64,000 bases of DNA from Halomarina ordinaria (GTDB taxonomy: Archaea > Halobacteriota > Halobacteria > Halobacteriales > Haloarculaceae), in assembly GCF_030553305.1 (NCBI RefSeq), contig NZ_JARRAH010000004.1:62001-126000 (forward strand). The letters run 5' to 3'. The notes below the pieces were generated by a model. The model did no database searches. It worked only from the letters and a program-made list of their open reading frames with translations, and was not told the DNA's origin. Positions 42,528-50,765 of the stretch are shown here, in pieces. A program made the position numbers and the translations under genes. How positions within the stretch are numbered: position 1 is the stretch's first letter; each line of letters opens with the position of its first letter.

Positions 42528-42833
42528 ATGGTTAAGATCGAATCCATCGGGGATCTGGACGGAGCGCCCCACGCAAACGTCTTTCCCGACGCCGAACCGA
42601 AGACGATCAGATTGACGCTGGATGCGGGCGAAGCGGTAGCGGCCCACGACCACCCGGACCGCGAGATTGTCCTCTATCTGATCGAGGGAGCGATCGAACT
42701 CACCCTCGACGACGAGGAGTACGACCTGAATGCGGGCGACATCGTTCGTTTTGACGGGCGCCGGGAAGTCTCTCCACGGGCAATCGAACCGAGCGTCGCA
42801 CTGATCGTCCTCGCTGAACGGTCGAGCGACTGA
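42528..42833 (+). CDS. Small cupin-domain protein, copy 2
   Basis: 101 residues, paralogue of 28040-28342: P-H-A-N-V-F-P-D-A-E-P-K-T-I-R-L, A-A-H-D-H-P-D-R-E-I-V-L-Y and G-D-I-V-R-F-D-G-R-R-E-V-S. As in copy 1 the third metal His of motif 2 is missing. The ATG at 42528 is two bases after the stop of the preceding cupin, with GGAG at 42514-42517. The two cupins are translated from one message. Confidence 0.82.
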   Translation: MVKIESIGDLDGAPHANVFPDAEPKTIRLTLDAGEAVAAHDHPDREIVLYLIEGAIELTLDDEEYDLNAGDIVRFDGRREVSPRAIEPSVALIVLAERSSD

Positions 42834-42887
42834 TCGCGATCGTTGATTTCGACCGCTTCGACGTATCAGCCCGGCTGGAGGAGCCGG

Positions 42888-43172
42888 TCAGTTCTCGTGG
42901 ATGCGAAGGTACGTAGTGTACTCGGTTCTGAGCAGTCCGGTTCGATCTTTCGTGATTGCAATCAATTCGTGGGGCGTCTGTTCAGCCAGCTGTGGATACT
43001 CCGTTCGAGCACGTTTGTCAGTGCTCTTCACGACGAGGACCGATCCGTCGTCGAGGTCTTCGAGCGCTTTTTGAACGCGTACGATACCACTCGCGCAACC
43101 GCGACCCCGATTGTCTACGACCATGTCGGGAGCGATGTCCGGGTCCGTCGTAGTATCCGTGACTTCAGTCAT
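42888..43172 (-). CDS. TusA/SirA-like sulfur-carrier protein
   Basis: 94 residues. The core is P-D-M-V-V-D-N-R-G-R-G-C-A-S-G-I-V-R-V-Q-K-A-L followed by D-G-S-V-L-V-V-K-S-T-D: the TusA fold, with the single conserved Cys in the C-x-x-G-x-x motif (usually C-P-x-P; here C-A-S-G). TusA carries persulfide between sulfur-transfer enzymes. The start ATG at 43172 overlaps the stop of the CopD-like gene by 8 bases (ATGACTGA), so translation is coupled. The Pro-to-Gly exchange is a variant worth noting. Confidence 0.8.
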   Translation of the reverse strand: MTEVTDTTTDPDIAPDMVVDNRGRGCASGIVRVQKALEDLDDGSVLVVKSTDKRARTEYPQLAEQTPHELIAITKDRTGLLRTEYTTYLRIHEN

Positions 43173-44148
43173 CGGTAGACACGACGCTGTCAGTCTCCAC
43201 CCGCGACGCTCCGATCTCCTCGAGGTCACAAACACCCTCGATGGGTGAACAGGCCCGCCACAGGGGGCACAGTTTGAAGATGATGACGAGTACTCCGATG
43301 AATCCGGCCTTCGCGAGAATCGCGAGGCCGATCGTCGACGTAACGTACACCGAGACGTTCAGGCCGATAGCGTCGACTGCCTGATACGCTCCGGTAAGGA
43401 AGATCGTCGGAATGACGAAGCGGACGGCCCACCGGAAGCGTTCCAGTTGCTCGGCGGCCGCGGCCACGACGTCGACCCGCGGGCGCTCCTGTCCCGACGG
43501 GACCGCCACGAAAATGTTCCAGACAGCGCCACCGATCCAGACGGCAAAGGCGAGCAGATGGAGCATCCGAACCACAGTACCAGCCGGTTCGAGACCACGC
43601 ATCGCGACTTCGGCAATAGCCGTCGCGAGCAGTGTGAGCAGACCGAACGTCAGCGCGAGTAGCCCCGCTCGACTTCTGAACTGGGATTCGACTGTCCGAT
43701 CCGCGAGGATAGTCCAGGCGACGATTCCAACCGTAGTCAAGCCGAGCATGGCGAGGGAAGCAACTTCGACGGTCGTTCCAAATCGGCCGACGTACCGCCA
43801 GAGTACGACGCTCCCCGCGAGAACTGTGACGATCACCGCAAGGCTGGCGATACGATCGAACCGCTCGTACATCGCTGCACAGTAATCGCGAGCACCAGTC
43901 CCGAGGTCCGCCGGACGAACGAACAGATGCTTCCAGAGCAGTCCGCCCACGAGCGTCCCCAGTGCGACGAGAAACGCCCACGTCGCGACTGCAGAGGCGA
44001 TGCCACTGTCGCCGGCCAACGTGGTAGAGACCCAGCTGCCGAGCAAGGACGCAGCTACGATGATCGTGAGTGCGACCTTCGGAAGGAGGTACCGGTCAAA
44101 GAGTGCCTCCGTGGTGGGACTAGACGCGGATTGAGTGGGGTTTGACAT
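43165..44148 (-). CDS. CopD-family-like polytopic membrane protein
   Basis: 327 residues with eight or so hydrophobic helices. The segment M-L-H-L-L-A-F-A-V-W-I-G-G-A-V-W resembles the His-containing helix of the CopD/PcoD family, which transports or handles copper in the membrane. The C-terminal region has three Cys (C-P-L-W-R-A-C-S, V-C-D-L), which could bind metal or a thiol. It is coupled to the TusA-like gene by an 8-base overlap. It follows a regulon site (44201-44212) and TATA-like TTTAGTTTT, with about 12 bases of leader. Confidence 0.7.
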   Translation of the reverse strand: MSNPTQSASSPTTEALFDRYLLPKVALTIIVAASLLGSWVSTTLAGDSGIASAVATWAFLVALGTLVGGLLWKHLFVRPADLGTGARDYCAAMYERFDRIASLAVIVTVLAGSVVLWRYVGRFGTTVEVASLAMLGLTTVGIVAWTILADRTVESQFRSRAGLLALTFGLLTLLATAIAEVAMRGLEPAGTVVRMLHLLAFAVWIGGAVWNIFVAVPSGQERPRVDVVAAAAEQLERFRWAVRFVIPTIFLTGAYQAVDAIGLNVSVYVTSTIGLAILAKAGFIGVLVIIFKLCPLWRACSPIEGVCDLEEIGASRVETDSVVSTDD

Positions 44149-44200
44149 CGTGGGGCCGCCTCGTGTTTGACATTAGGCCTGTCAAAACTAAACCTGCGTC

Positions 44201-44212
44201 CGGATATATTCG
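44201..44212 (-). promoter_or_regulatory. Regulon palindrome for the CopD/TusA-like operon
   Basis: CGGA-TATA-TTCG (6 of 8), centred 58.5 bases before the ATG at 44148 and about 20 bases before a TATA-like TTTAGTTTT. The extra spacing reflects a 5' leader. Confidence 0.5.
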
Positions 44213-44288
44213 ATACGGGCCCAGCACAACACCGCAAGACCGAATTCTCACGAGTTGATGACTGAAAATCCGTCATGTTCCCACTAGG

Positions 44289-44300
44289 CGAATACATCCG
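44289..44300 (+). promoter_or_regulatory. Regulon palindrome for the 290-aa unknown gene
   Basis: CGAA-TACA-TCCG (7 of 8), centred 44.5 bases before the ATG at 44339. It covers the GTG at 44300, which argues against that codon as the start. Confidence 0.5.
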
Positions 44301-44338
44301 TGGCGAAGTTTTCCTGTACGGAGTGTGAAGCCGCATAT

Positions 44339-45208
44339 ATGAAGGGAGAGGCTGGAACGTCGACGACTTCGATCAGCTGGCGGCGTCATCCGGATGTCGA
44401 CGATCGGAAACCGGTCGTTCGAACGGTTCCTTATGCCGAGTTCGTACTCGAGCACCCTGACTTGGATCCGACGACACTTAATACAGAATTCTTCCCCGAC
44501 GCCGTTCCGTATACCGATGGTTCGAGAGAGCGAGTCTTCTATTGGCGGTCTGCCCTCCGTGATTCGTCGCCGCCAGCTACCGACTGGTCGTTCGTGTACG
44601 CGACCACTCACGATCTCGTCGGTTGTTCCGAAACCGCTGTCGGAATTCGAGGCCTTACGACGGAACTAGCGACTGGCGTCGCGATCGTGGTCGACGGGAC
44701 AGCGGGTGGCGATGCGAGTATGGCACACGTTCGAGATTACGAAGCTCCCAATCTCCGTATCGTCGACGTGACTCCCGACTCAATCCGTCTCGCGGTGGAC
44801 GGTGACGACGTTGAAGTGGCAGTAGGTGGCCGACAGCGGATCGAACTGTCACCACACATCGTGGAGCGGATCAGCGATGACGAACCCGAGGAGATCACAC
44901 CCGAACTGTCGGTTCGCTATCCTGGCCGCCGCGAGATACACCATCCAGTTTCGAACGCTTCCGACCGGTTGTTCCCCTCGTTCGACCTCGACCTCGCGTC
45001 GCTGTCGAATCCACTCGCCGTCCCCCTCCAGAATGGAGAGCTCGATCACGCCGCTCTCGCCACCGATCTGGGCGTCAGTCTCGAAGAGCGTCCGTATCCC
45101 GAGCGGGTCCTCTGGCAGGCGTTTGCGTATACGGCCTTCGACCCACGTCGAGAGTCAGTCCCGGATATTGGACGAACGGATGACCACCTCGTTGTTACCC
45201 CCCGTTGA
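44339..45208 (+). CDS. Hypothetical protein, unknown function
   Basis: 289 residues from the ATG at 44339; an in-frame GTG at 44300 would add 13 residues including a C-x-x-C but lies inside the palindrome. The protein is acidic, without membrane helices, and has mixed beta-rich regions. Recurrent features are aromatic-tipped strands (R-V-F-Y-W-R, W-S-F-V-Y-A) and a late R-Y-P-G-R-R-E-I-H-H. I recognise no family. The regulon site 44.5 bases upstream ties it to the surrounding group. Confidence 0.6.
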   Translation: MKGEAGTSTTSISWRRHPDVDDRKPVVRTVPYAEFVLEHPDLDPTTLNTEFFPDAVPYTDGSRERVFYWRSALRDSSPPATDWSFVYATTHDLVGCSETAVGIRGLTTELATGVAIVVDGTAGGDASMAHVRDYEAPNLRIVDVTPDSIRLAVDGDDVEVAVGGRQRIELSPHIVERISDDEPEEITPELSVRYPGRREIHHPVSNASDRLFPSFDLDLASLSNPLAVPLQNGELDHAALATDLGVSLEERPYPERVLWQAFAYTAFDPRRESVPDIGRTDDHLVVTPR

Positions 45209-45251
45209 GCGACGCGATAGAACCGTATGCAGCAAGAGTCTGGTCGTTCCC

Positions 45252-45488
45252 TCAAGCGTGTTCAATACGGACATGCCACTGGCCCGGACCACGCTGCTCA
45301 GTTTCGTACTCGAACCCGCGCTCAGTCAGGACCTCATACAGCGGTTCGGGTTCGAAACTGTTGACGAGCAACAGCGTCTCTCCCTCGGGAAGTTCGCCAA
45401 GTGCGGTCATAATCGGATCGAACGGTTGACCGTCTATCTTTCGGACATCGAGTACTTCGTCTGCATCTGTGTCTAGGTCGGCACTCAT
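45252..45488 (-). CDS. DUF2249 single-domain protein
   Basis: 78 residues from the ATG at 45488. The family core V-L-D-V-R-K-I-D-G-Q-P-F-D-P-I and L-L-L-V-N-S-F-E-P-E-P-L-Y is present, with no Cys. TATA-like GTATTGG centred near 45516 and the regulon palindrome at 45527-45538 (44.5 bases before the ATG) make a clear activator-dependent, leaderless promoter. It is closest in layout to the copy at 31214-31450. Confidence 0.82.
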   Translation of the reverse strand: MSADLDTDADEVLDVRKIDGQPFDPIMTALGELPEGETLLLVNSFEPEPLYEVLTERGFEYETEQRGPGQWHVRIEHA

Positions 45489-45526
45489 GGAACCAAATTG
45501 ATGACGGGTCGTCCAATACACGACCC

Positions 45527-45538
45527 CGATTATGTTCG
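45527..45538 (-). promoter_or_regulatory. Regulon palindrome for DUF2249 gene
   Basis: CGAT-TATG-TTCG on the plus strand (7 of 8), centred 44.5 bases before the ATG at 45488 and about 17 bases before the TATA-like element. Confidence 0.6.
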
Positions 45539-45548
45539 AACGAACCCG

Positions 45549-46007
45549 CTATGCGATGCGACACCCATCGTAGTCCTGTCTCGTCTGTGGGCAGCGTTCG
45601 ATGCAGGGATGGTCGACCAGATCACGCAATCGCTTGATAGCCTCAGGAGGAAGCGTATAGCCGATTTCGTAGGACTGCTCATCGTCGAGATCCGCGGAGA
45701 GTTCCGCCTCGAAAAAATTCTCGACGACGCAGAGTCGCCAGGCGAGTTCACGAGCGACCTCGCTGCCTTTATCGGTCAGCTTCACGCCAGTGTATCTCTT
45801 CACTGTCACCAGCCCTGCGTCCTCTAGCTTCGAACCCATTTCCGTGACGCTCGCTCCGCTAACGTCCAGACGGGCCGCAATCTCACCAGGCGCCACTCGG
45901 TCGGTGTCCTCGGATAGCCAATCAATTGCCAACAGATACTGCCCCGTACGCCGACCGACGCTCGCCCCGACAAGTCCGGTGGCTGTCGAGGTGATTTCGG
46001 TTGCCAT
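45549..46007 (-). CDS. DtxR-family metal-dependent regulator
   Basis: 152 residues. The N-terminal winged helix (about 20-75) reads Q-Y-L-L-A-I-D-W-L...V-A-P-G-E-I-A-A-R-L-D-V-S-G-A-S-V-T-E-M-G-S-K-L, the DtxR/MntR pattern. The metal/dimer domain follows (V-E-N-F-F-E, then D-H-P-C-I-E-R-C-P near the end). DtxR regulators bind DNA when loaded with Fe2+ or Mn2+. A regulon site is centred 44.5 bases before its ATG, so it is a member of the group and probably feeds back on it. The C-I-E-R-C pair near the end is typical of the archaeal branch. Confidence 0.85.
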   Translation of the reverse strand: MATEITSTATGLVGASVGRRTGQYLLAIDWLSEDTDRVAPGEIAARLDVSGASVTEMGSKLEDAGLVTVKRYTGVKLTDKGSEVARELAWRLCVVENFFEAELSADLDDEQSYEIGYTLPPEAIKRLRDLVDHPCIERCPQTRQDYDGCRIA

Positions 46008-46045
46008 ACGTTTCCGTCGACTCTCCGACGATGAAGTCTCTCTCC

Positions 46046-46057
46046 CGAATTCGTTCA
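46046..46057 (-). promoter_or_regulatory. Regulon palindrome for the DtxR-type regulator
   Basis: CGAA-TTCG-TTCA (7 of 8), centred 44.5 bases before the ATG at 46007. Confidence 0.5.
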
Positions 46058-46133
46058 CGTGACGTCGCGCCATTTCCCTGAAGACGTCCGAATAGACGTG
46101 ACCATCAAGTCCCAGGCCGATGAGGAGCTTTCT

Positions 46134-46484
46134 ATGAAGATCATTACGAAACGGATCTACGACGACCCTGACAACGATACAACGCGGGTGCTCGTTGACC
46201 GGCTTTGGCCTCGGGGAGTTTCGAAGGAGGAGGCGCAACTCGATGCGTGGATCAAGGAGGTTGCGCCGTCCGACGGGCTCCGGACGTGGTACGACCACGA
46301 CCCAGACCGATGGACGGAGTTCAAAGAGCGGTACGTCTCGGAACTCGAACAGAAGGACGACGCCGTCGAACGTGTTCTCGACGTCGCCAAGGACGATCAG
46401 CTGACGTTGCTGTACGCCGCTACTGACCGGGATCACAATAACGCCGTCGTCCTGCGTGAGTATCTTGAATCACGCGTAGATTGA
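46134..46484 (+). CDS. DUF488-family protein
   Basis: 116 residues: K-R-I-Y-D-D-P at the start, then V-D-R-L-W-P-R-G-V-S-K-E-E, W-I-K-E-V-A-P-S, W-Y-D-H-D-P and L-T-L-L-Y-A-A. The R-L-W-P-R-G-x-S-K motif is diagnostic of DUF488. The family is widespread and of unknown function; in bacteria it is often next to nitrosative or metal stress genes. GAGGAG lies 7 bases before the ATG. A degenerate palindrome at 39.5 bases is too weak to count. Neighbours are the DtxR gene and RIC. Confidence 0.85.
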   Translation: MKIITKRIYDDPDNDTTRVLVDRLWPRGVSKEEAQLDAWIKEVAPSDGLRTWYDHDPDRWTEFKERYVSELEQKDDAVERVLDVAKDDQLTLLYAATDRDHNNAVVLREYLESRVD

Positions 46485-46628
46485 TCGAGGGGGATGCGCA
46501 CGAATTCGAGGAGCAATATCGCCGACCCCGTATTCATGGACTTCCTACGACCGCAGGTGGCTCGTAGTCCGGCAATGTTCGGCTTCACCCTCAAGAACCT
46601 ACGGACGCGATCATCACGTAGATCCGAG

Positions 46629-47354
46629 ATGTCCAACGCGACCATTGATCCACAGCGACCGATAGGGGAACTCGCCCGTGAGGTACCATCCTACACCCGT
46701 GTTTTCGAGGCAGCGGGTATCGACTACTGCTGTGGTGGGGATGCCTCCCTTGCGATGGCGTGTAATCAGGCCGGGGTCAATCTGGACGATGTCCGCGAAG
46801 AACTCGCCGACGTCCAGACAGACGACGCTCAAGCGATTGACTGGGACGACCTCGCGGAACTGATCGACGACGTCGTCGAAACCCACCACCAGTACCTGCG
46901 TGAGGAACTGCCGGCACTGGAGGGGCTCGTCAGAAAGGTCGCTCGCGTCCACGGAGAGAACCATCCCGAACTGGAGGCGCTCCAAGCAGTATATCTCGAC
47001 CTCGCGCCAGCGATGAAGGAACACATTCGGGAGGAAGAAGAGGAAGTTTTCCCGATCATCGAGAAGCTCGACCGTGGGGATTCGCTCTCCGATGCGGAAC
47101 GCCGACGACTTCGGGAGGTAATCGAGGAGATGGAGGCGGACCACGAGGAAACGGCAGAACTGCTGGATCTCATCGCGGAATTAACGGACGGGTACACCGT
47201 CCCGGCCGACGCGTGTCCGAGTTACGAGAGCATGGTCGAGCGTCTCGATGCCCTCGAGCGAGACACACACGAACACGTCCACAAGGAGAACAACGTCCTC
47301 TTCGTTGAAGCGGAGACGAAACTATCGGACGGTGTCGAATCCCGAAATTCCTAA
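46629..47354 (+). CDS. RIC/YtfE/ScdA iron-sulfur-cluster repair protein
   Basis: 241 residues. The ScdA_N domain comes first (P-I-G-E-L-A-R-E-V-P...A-G-I-D-Y-C-C-G-G). A hemerythrin-like four-helix domain follows with the di-iron ligands H-H-Q-Y-L, H-G-E-N-H, H-I-R-E-E-E-E and D-H-E-E-T plus E-H-V-H-K-E. RIC proteins repair [Fe-S] centres damaged by nitric oxide and oxidants. The ATG at 46629 is the family start. It strongly suggests a nitrosative-stress theme for this cluster. It lacks a regulon site at the expected spacing. Confidence 0.92.
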   Translation: MSNATIDPQRPIGELAREVPSYTRVFEAAGIDYCCGGDASLAMACNQAGVNLDDVREELADVQTDDAQAIDWDDLAELIDDVVETHHQYLREELPALEGLVRKVARVHGENHPELEALQAVYLDLAPAMKEHIREEEEEVFPIIEKLDRGDSLSDAERRRLREVIEEMEADHEETAELLDLIAELTDGYTVPADACPSYESMVERLDALERDTHEHVHKENNVLFVEAETKLSDGVESRNS

Positions 47355-47531
47355 TCGCCATCTCTCGTGGATGGATCGATTCGGGTTCTGTACCGAGTCG
47401 GATCGGACACGGGTTGTAATGGCTCCTGACTTCGCCGGGAGTGTCTCGTCTCGAACGGGGGCGACGCACAGCAATAGCACCGGCGGGCCGGCGCAATTAG
47501 CTTATTGTGATCGGCCTCGTCGGCAACGCTC

Positions 47532-48707
47532 GTGAACCGAGCTGGTGGCGTCAGTCGCTGGACGCACGCGTTTGCCGTCGCCAGCGCCCTCGGGATGGTC
47601 GGCCTCCAGGCGACGTATCTGCTCGATTGGCCGATCCGGGTGATCGGCTTGTTCGGGCTGTTGGGCGCCGTCCTGCCGATGACCTTCGGCATGGCGTATC
47701 TGTTGCTCCCGGCATATGTCGGAACGACCCTCGCGACACCGCGGCTCCCCGGCGTCCACCTCGTCGTCTCATACGCCGGCGCTGCCGTGCTCGTGGCCGG
47801 ACAGCTGACGACGCTTTCCCGGCCACTCGTCACAGCGGGTGCCACCCTCTGGAGTATCGGTGTCGGTTGTTTCCTGGCCGCACTGGGTGCGACAATCGTT
47901 CCTATTCTTCGGGCGGATTCGAGCGTGGTGATCCGCGGCAGGGACCGCCCGCAACGATCGACGCGTGCCGCTACCGGGACAGTCCCGCTCGCGATTCTAT
48001 ACCTAGCCGTCGGTACCATCACACACCTCACGAGGATGTCCGGCATACAGGTGATTCCCAGCGTCGTGCACTACTACGCTGTGGGCTTCGCAGCGCTGTT
48101 GATTGTGAGCCTGGGCGCGCGACTCCTCGTCGGCTTCTATCACGTTGTCCCGCCACGGCCGCTCACGTGGGGTGCTCTCGGTGGTGGTGCCGTCGCCCCC
48201 GCCCTCATCGCCGGTAGTTTCTGGTCGTGGCCACTGTTCCAGGTGGGTGCCGTCGTTCTGGCGTTCGGCATACTGTGCTATCTCGGGATGGTGGCCGTCG
48301 TCGCACTTCGGACCGACCGCCGACGCATTGGTCTCGTCGGCGTCCTGGCGGGCGCATTCGCAGGGGTAGGGGGTGTACTCGTCGCCGCGACGGTTGCAAT
48401 CAGTGGGGAGGACGCCTGGCTACTCGAAGCACACGTCCCACTCGTACTCGACGGCTTTCTCCTGCTGACGATCATCGGCTATGCATACGAGTTTTTCCCA
48501 ATTGGAACGGGCCAGTTCACTGGTGCGAGCGAGCGTGTCGGCCTCGCGACGATCGGCATACTCGGGTTCGGAGTCGTACTGCGAGCGGTAGAGCCACTAC
48601 TCGGCGCACCGATGGTAGGGGACGCCGGTGCCACGCTCGGTATCGTGGGGACGAGTGTCTACGCCTACGTACTGACGAGACGTCTTGCTGGTATCCACGC
48701 GAGCTGA
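47532..48707 (+). CDS. Polytopic membrane protein (NnrS/oxidase-subunit-I-like)
   Basis: 391 residues from a GTG, with about eleven or twelve hydrophobic helices. Conserved-looking His lie in helices (V-H-Y-Y-A-V-G-F, G-F-Y-H-V-V, E-A-H-V-P-L-V), as in NnrS and divergent heme-copper oxidase subunit I proteins. TATA-like ATTAGCTTATTG centred 29 bases before the GTG gives a leaderless message. NnrS proteins are copper/heme proteins that protect against NO, and it follows RIC by 177 bases. Function is inferred from the pattern and the neighbourhood. Confidence 0.65.
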   Translation: MNRAGGVSRWTHAFAVASALGMVGLQATYLLDWPIRVIGLFGLLGAVLPMTFGMAYLLLPAYVGTTLATPRLPGVHLVVSYAGAAVLVAGQLTTLSRPLVTAGATLWSIGVGCFLAALGATIVPILRADSSVVIRGRDRPQRSTRAATGTVPLAILYLAVGTITHLTRMSGIQVIPSVVHYYAVGFAALLIVSLGARLLVGFYHVVPPRPLTWGALGGGAVAPALIAGSFWSWPLFQVGAVVLAFGILCYLGMVAVVALRTDRRRIGLVGVLAGAFAGVGGVLVAATVAISGEDAWLLEAHVPLVLDGFLLLTIIGYAYEFFPIGTGQFTGASERVGLATIGILGFGVVLRAVEPLLGAPMVGDAGATLGIVGTSVYAYVLTRRLAGIHAS

Positions 48708-48866
48708 GTGCCAAATGGACTACTCAAACCGCTGCTCCGAAAGAGACGGGATGCTGACTACGATGGGCGGTGCAATCCGAGGAACGTTGTCTCGGTTATC
48801 CCGTCCGATCATGTACGAGCCTCAGCTGGATGCGTCAATGTGGTCCCATGGATTCTCCGGGTCCGC

Positions 48867-50228
48867 TCACCGCGGGTCCTTTGACGTGGTGTCGGTCGAC
48901 GAGCCCGGCGACACGCCAGGAACGAGTACACCCACGAGCCCGTTCGGACTGTGGGTTCGAATCACGGAACCCATGTTCCAGCCGAACACAAGAATGCCAG
49001 CACCGATCAAGAGCCCGCCAAACCCTGCGAGGAGTGACGAGAGGGGCGTCCAATCCGCGACAACGAGCGCAAGGCCGCCGAGCGTGAACAGCCCGAGGTC
49101 GAGGGCTGCCAGCCTGTCGTCGTAGAGGTCGTCGATCATCGGCACGGCTTCGTACCCGAGGAGATCGCTGTAGTGGTGCACCCAGACGATGAAGGGAACG
49201 ATGTGGTAGATCGTTCCGAGGACGACGAAGCCGATCACGCCGAGCCCGAGCAGGTGTGTAGCTCCCGGCGCGCCAAATCGGGTTGCCGGTGCGACCGGGT
49301 CGGCGATCCATACGGGAACAGTCGCGAGGGCCCACACAGCCATCGCCACTGCCGCAACAGTGTACCGTGAGAGCATCGGCGTCCACGGGACCTGTGTTTC
49401 GTAGAGGCGACGGGCAAGGATGATACTCATACACCCGATACCACCGAGGATTAGGAGCCCGCCCACGCGGGCGAGCGCGACGTGCCCGACCAGCCGACCA
49501 ATCGCCAGGGTTACCACGCCGATCGGGTAGCCGACCTCCTCGAAGCGCTGGAGGTACGTGTCGATCCCGTGGAGGTCAGTCTGGGTGAACATCGTGCCCA
49601 ACTGATAGAGGGCGCCGAGGACCGTCGTCAGGACGGCGCCGTAGATGGCGAGGGTGGCGTGGGCGGAGATGACATCGACGCGGGAGAGACCAACGGGGAC
49701 GAACACCGGTCGAACGAAATCGACTGCGAGTGCGACGCCGAACAGCGTGAGCGCCACGAAGAACGCGAGTGCGAACGCGAAGTGTCGTTCGGTCACGTCA
49801 TATCGACCTTCGATGGTGACGAGTGTCCGGGCGATGTTGTAGACGAACACCCAGAAACCGATGGCCATCAGGGTACCGAAGATTGGCGTGAGCCGAAGCC
49901 AGCCACCGGCCAGTGCGACTGCAAAACCAGCTAGTCCGATACCGACGACCCACAGCTGGACGGTCGCGAGCCGGCGACTGTGGAGCGTGACGCCGGACCA
50001 AACGGGTACAAACTGGGTCATCGCACCCATAATCGTGATACAGATCCACCCCGCCAGCAGCAGGTGAACGTGAGCGAGGGGGAGGAGCCCCGACCCCATC
50101 CCAAAAGCGTTCGTCACGCCAACAATTCCTCCGACGAGCAAGAACCCGATACCCACGACAAAGTGTCGGAGTGGAACGGTCATCGGAGGCTGCTTCTCCG
50201 TCTCCAGGTTCCCAGGAACGACACTCAT
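48867..50228 (-). CDS. Heme-copper oxidase subunit I-like membrane protein
   Basis: 453 residues with about twelve helices. Helices carry repeated His: L-A-H-V-H-L-L-L-A-G-W, I-S-A-H-A-T-L-A-I-Y-G, G-T-I-Y-H-I-V-P-F-I-V-W-V-H-H-Y-S. These resemble the heme ligands of cbb3/NorB-type subunit I but the full set is not obvious, so it may bind heme without being a complete oxidase. It is preceded by a regulon site (50268-50279, 45.5 bases before the ATG). No subunit II or III gene is adjacent. Confidence 0.7.
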   Translation of the reverse strand: MSVVPGNLETEKQPPMTVPLRHFVVGIGFLLVGGIVGVTNAFGMGSGLLPLAHVHLLLAGWICITIMGAMTQFVPVWSGVTLHSRRLATVQLWVVGIGLAGFAVALAGGWLRLTPIFGTLMAIGFWVFVYNIARTLVTIEGRYDVTERHFAFALAFFVALTLFGVALAVDFVRPVFVPVGLSRVDVISAHATLAIYGAVLTTVLGALYQLGTMFTQTDLHGIDTYLQRFEEVGYPIGVVTLAIGRLVGHVALARVGGLLILGGIGCMSIILARRLYETQVPWTPMLSRYTVAAVAMAVWALATVPVWIADPVAPATRFGAPGATHLLGLGVIGFVVLGTIYHIVPFIVWVHHYSDLLGYEAVPMIDDLYDDRLAALDLGLFTLGGLALVVADWTPLSSLLAGFGGLLIGAGILVFGWNMGSVIRTHSPNGLVGVLVPGVSPGSSTDTTSKDPR

Positions 50229-50267
50229 CCTCTATGCGTTTGTGATGGATGGGGGAGTCAATGCCTC

Positions 50268-50279
50268 CGAATATATTCA
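50268..50279 (-). promoter_or_regulatory. Regulon palindrome for the oxidase-subunit-I-like gene
   Basis: CGAA-TATA-TTCA (7 of 8), centred 45.5 bases before the ATG at 50228. Confidence 0.6.
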
Positions 50280-50409
50280 GGCACGACTGAGTATCGCCGG
50301 TCCTACGGACCATCGCCAGCGGTAGCTTTGCTAGCGAGAAGCCTTCTATCGGTCGTCTATCGTCGCTGTATTCGTCACCGTTGTGTTCGAGAAATGGTGT
50401 GGCATTCGT

Positions 50410-50673
50410 TTACCGCATCATGTACTCGCGAGCGATTTTCTCGGCCTCCGAGAGATCCTCGGCAATACCGAGTTGCCGGTTGACGGTACCCTGGACCCGA
50501 ACCAAAAACCGCCAGCCTTCGAACGAATTGGGTTCTTGAATGTCGTTGATGTAGATGGTCCGATCGCCGTCCGAATACGCGATCCGCGTGTATTCGCGTT
50601 CGAGGAACGAATCCTGATATTGCTGTTTGTTCCGAATTTTCCATCCCTTTGGGAGCGTTTTCGTCACTGCCAT
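50410..50673 (-). CDS. Small hypothetical protein
   Basis: 87 residues. Basic N-terminus (K-T-L-P-K-G-W-K-I-R-N-K), then a beta-rich part (T-R-I-A-Y-S-D-G-D-R-T-I-Y-I-N-D-I) and a helical end (S-E-A-E-K-I-A-R-E-Y-M-M-R). It has no Cys and no membrane helix. A regulon site is centred 44.5 bases before the ATG. I do not recognise the family. Confidence 0.6.
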   Translation of the reverse strand: MAVTKTLPKGWKIRNKQQYQDSFLEREYTRIAYSDGDRTIYINDIQEPNSFEGWRFLVRVQGTVNRQLGIAEDLSEAEKIAREYMMR

Positions 50674-50711
50674 GTTGAATCATTGGTGATGCGGAGAGGT
50701 CAGTCTCGACA

Positions 50712-50723
50712 CGAACATATCCA
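50712..50723 (-). promoter_or_regulatory. Regulon palindrome for the 87-aa gene
   Basis: CGAA-CATA-TCCA (6 of 8), centred 44.5 bases before the ATG at 50673. Confidence 0.6.
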
Positions 50724-50765
50724 ACCAACCGGAACCGGAGTGGCAACCGAGTGAACGAATTTAGC

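Noticed and set aside
44300..44338. GTG start adding 13 residues with a C-x-x-C to the 289-aa protein
   Set aside because: The codon is part of the palindrome centred 44.5 bases before the ATG at 44339, so translation from it is unlikely.
46089..46100. CGAA-TAGA-CGTG before the DUF488 gene as a regulon site
   Set aside because: The second half-site does not match well and the distance is 39.5 bases, outside the range of the others.
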